Shown piece after piece: positions 63,017 through 64,000 of a stretch of DNA of 64,000 bases. Numbering within the stretch: the first letter of the stretch is position 1; each line of letters opens with the position of its first letter. The position numbers were made by a program, and so were the translations under genes. The stretch comes from Segatella hominis (GTDB taxonomy: Bacteria; Bacteroidota; Bacteroidia; Bacteroidales; Bacteroidaceae), in contig NZ_SGVY01000003.1 in NCBI RefSeq assembly GCF_004535825.1, positions 96,544 through 160,543 on the forward strand, given 5' to 3'. The notes below the pieces were generated by a model, which did no database searches, was not told where the DNA came from, and saw only the letters and a list, made by a program, of their open reading frames with translations.

Positions 63017-63870
63017 TTAGACCAAAGAAAGAATAAATTTATCGAAATCTTTAGCCGTTCCATCTTTTCCACACACTTTTTCCAACATCCTTTTTCTGGA
63101 AAGTGAAACTCCAGAATTTGATAATCCTACAAGATTACTTATAGAAGATGGTGAAATATGAAGTCTTATTAATAGACAAATATGATATTCTTTTTCCGTT
63201 AGACGATTTTTAAGCATTTGTGGAAAAGACGGTATTAATTGCTCTATAAAGTCACTTAACTCTATCCAATCCTCATTTGATAATTTCTCTTTTGGATGTA
63301 ATGTTATAAATTGTATTTTTCTAAATATTGCTGAATTTTGTAAAATAATATCAGTATCAGTAAGTAATGAACCTGAGAATTTTTCACGAATATCTTTTAT
63401 TGTATTTTTTAAGTTCATTATAACTTCTTCCTTTTGTTGTATTACTTCTAATTCATTAAGGTCTTTAACTCGCTGCAATTCTCTTTGATTTGATTGAAGT
63501 TTTAACAAACTATCATTATATAATTGCTGAATAAGAGATATTCTATGATTTTTTTTATTCATCTGCAATTTATAGATAAAAATAGAGAGACAAAACAGAA
63601 TGATACTACACAATATAACAACATAAATGACCATAATTCTTTTCTCGGATTTCTGTTCTGCTACCATAGCAAGTCTTTTGTTTCTGCTATAATCATACAT
63701 AGCTTGTAGCTGATGCAATTGTGTTTTTCTTACTCGAACTAAATCAGAATCATTATATTCAGAACTTAGCAAAGCATACTTTGTTGCTAAATCTGGTTGA
63801 TTGGTCAAAGCATAATATTGAGCTAATCCCTTAGCAGAAACGGCCAAATTGTTATAAGATTTACTTTGTT
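63017..63870 (-). pseudogene. TPR/transmembrane/HTH regulator, 5' end lost
   Basis: The frame is open from about 63934 but homologous-looking sequence begins near 63870 (SYNNLAVSAKGLAQYYALTNQ), without an ATG; the nearest start codon is TTG at 63847. It contains the end of a TPR region, one TM helix (IMVIYVVILCSIILFCLSIFIY), a coiled coil, and a C-terminal LuxR-like HTH (RLTEKEYHICLLIRLHISPSSISNLVGLSNSGVSLSRKRMLE). Intact relatives carry several hundred more residues of TPR at the N-terminus. The missing part was replaced by unrelated sequence at the window edge, so it is likely inactive. Confidence 0.6.
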
Positions 63871-64000
63871 CAACCTCAAATCCGCAACCTATAGGGTTTA
63901 GTGGGATTTTGCTTGCAAAGCGACAAAATTCATTTTATTGTACATATTTCTTGCACAACAGAAATGTCGCAGACACAAAATCCCCTTACCCCATAAAGCG
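63871..64000. mobile_element. possible end of an insertion element
   Basis: The gene above is interrupted here. GGGATTTTG...GCGACAAAA (63903-63928) is mirrored by TTTGTCGC-like sequence, AAATGTCGCAGACACAAAATCCCC (62 bp further on, 63962-63985), an imperfect inverted repeat. The remainder of the element, if any, lies beyond the window. No transposase is visible. Confidence 0.3.

Overview
The window looks like a chromosomal segment of a gut-type Bacteroidales, most likely Prevotella/Segatella. This is inferred from: SusC/SusD proteins with an ECF sigma/FecR pair, a three-gene succinate dehydrogenase/fumarate reductase, the long form of IspG, many promoters with the Bacteroidetes -7 box TAnnTTTG and a TTG-type -33 box about 20 bp upstream, and almost no Shine-Dalgarno sequences. 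No rRNA or tRNA gene was seen.

Layout. 1-8.2 kb (minus strand): 5' part of a topoisomerase subunit B (parE), a GNAT-like protein, a THUMP-like methyltransferase, and the sdhC-sdhA-sdhB respiratory operon. 8.4-19.2 kb (mostly plus): housekeeping genes mnmG, apt, uvrC, dtd, a MazG-like pyrophosphohydrolase, deoC, a polyprenyl diphosphate synthase (minus) and polA. The intergenic gaps around apt hold three parS-like ParB sites, which suggests the origin-proximal domain. 19.4-27 kb: a large secreted transglutaminase-like protein, cutC, cysS and an acetyl-CoA hydrolase/CoA-transferase.

27.3-34.8 kb is an accessory island: a two-gene ABC-ATPase/TOPRIM-like pair resembling abortive-infection systems, a repeat-rich 1.1-kb gap, an AAA-ATPase/PD-(D/E)XK protein followed by three small secreted paralogues (plus a decayed fourth), a frameshifted remnant of an AlbA_2/RecG-like regulator, and an orphan XRE regulator. 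Imperfect 63-bp direct repeats bracket the ATPase and secreted-protein module. 34.9-37.3 kb (minus): a tightly overlapping U32 peptidase-sufE-trmH operon. 37.3-44.5 kb (plus): a papain-like lipoprotein, a promoter-to-terminator unit with no ORF (candidate ncRNA), a conserved gene with rpoN, a PAP2-like membrane protein, purE and ispG.

44.5-47.2 kb is a scar-like zone: a partial duplicate of the ispG 3' end behind a promoter with a perfect palindrome, a 34-codon membrane microprotein, a second structured non-coding stretch, a TonB-C-like protein and an ORF remnant. 47.3-56.3 kb (minus) is a TonB-dependent uptake locus: sigma factor, FecR anti-sigma, STN-containing SusC, SusD, a DUF4465 lipoprotein and a TlpA-type thioredoxin. 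A shared GGTACC-N17-CGT element precedes fecR and susC and probably marks the ECF promoter. 56.4-60.8 kb (minus) is a GH3/Ig-like lipoprotein/DUF3108 operon. 60.9-64 kb carries small secreted proteins of unknown role and a TPR/transmembrane/HTH regulator cut off by foreign-looking sequence at the right edge.
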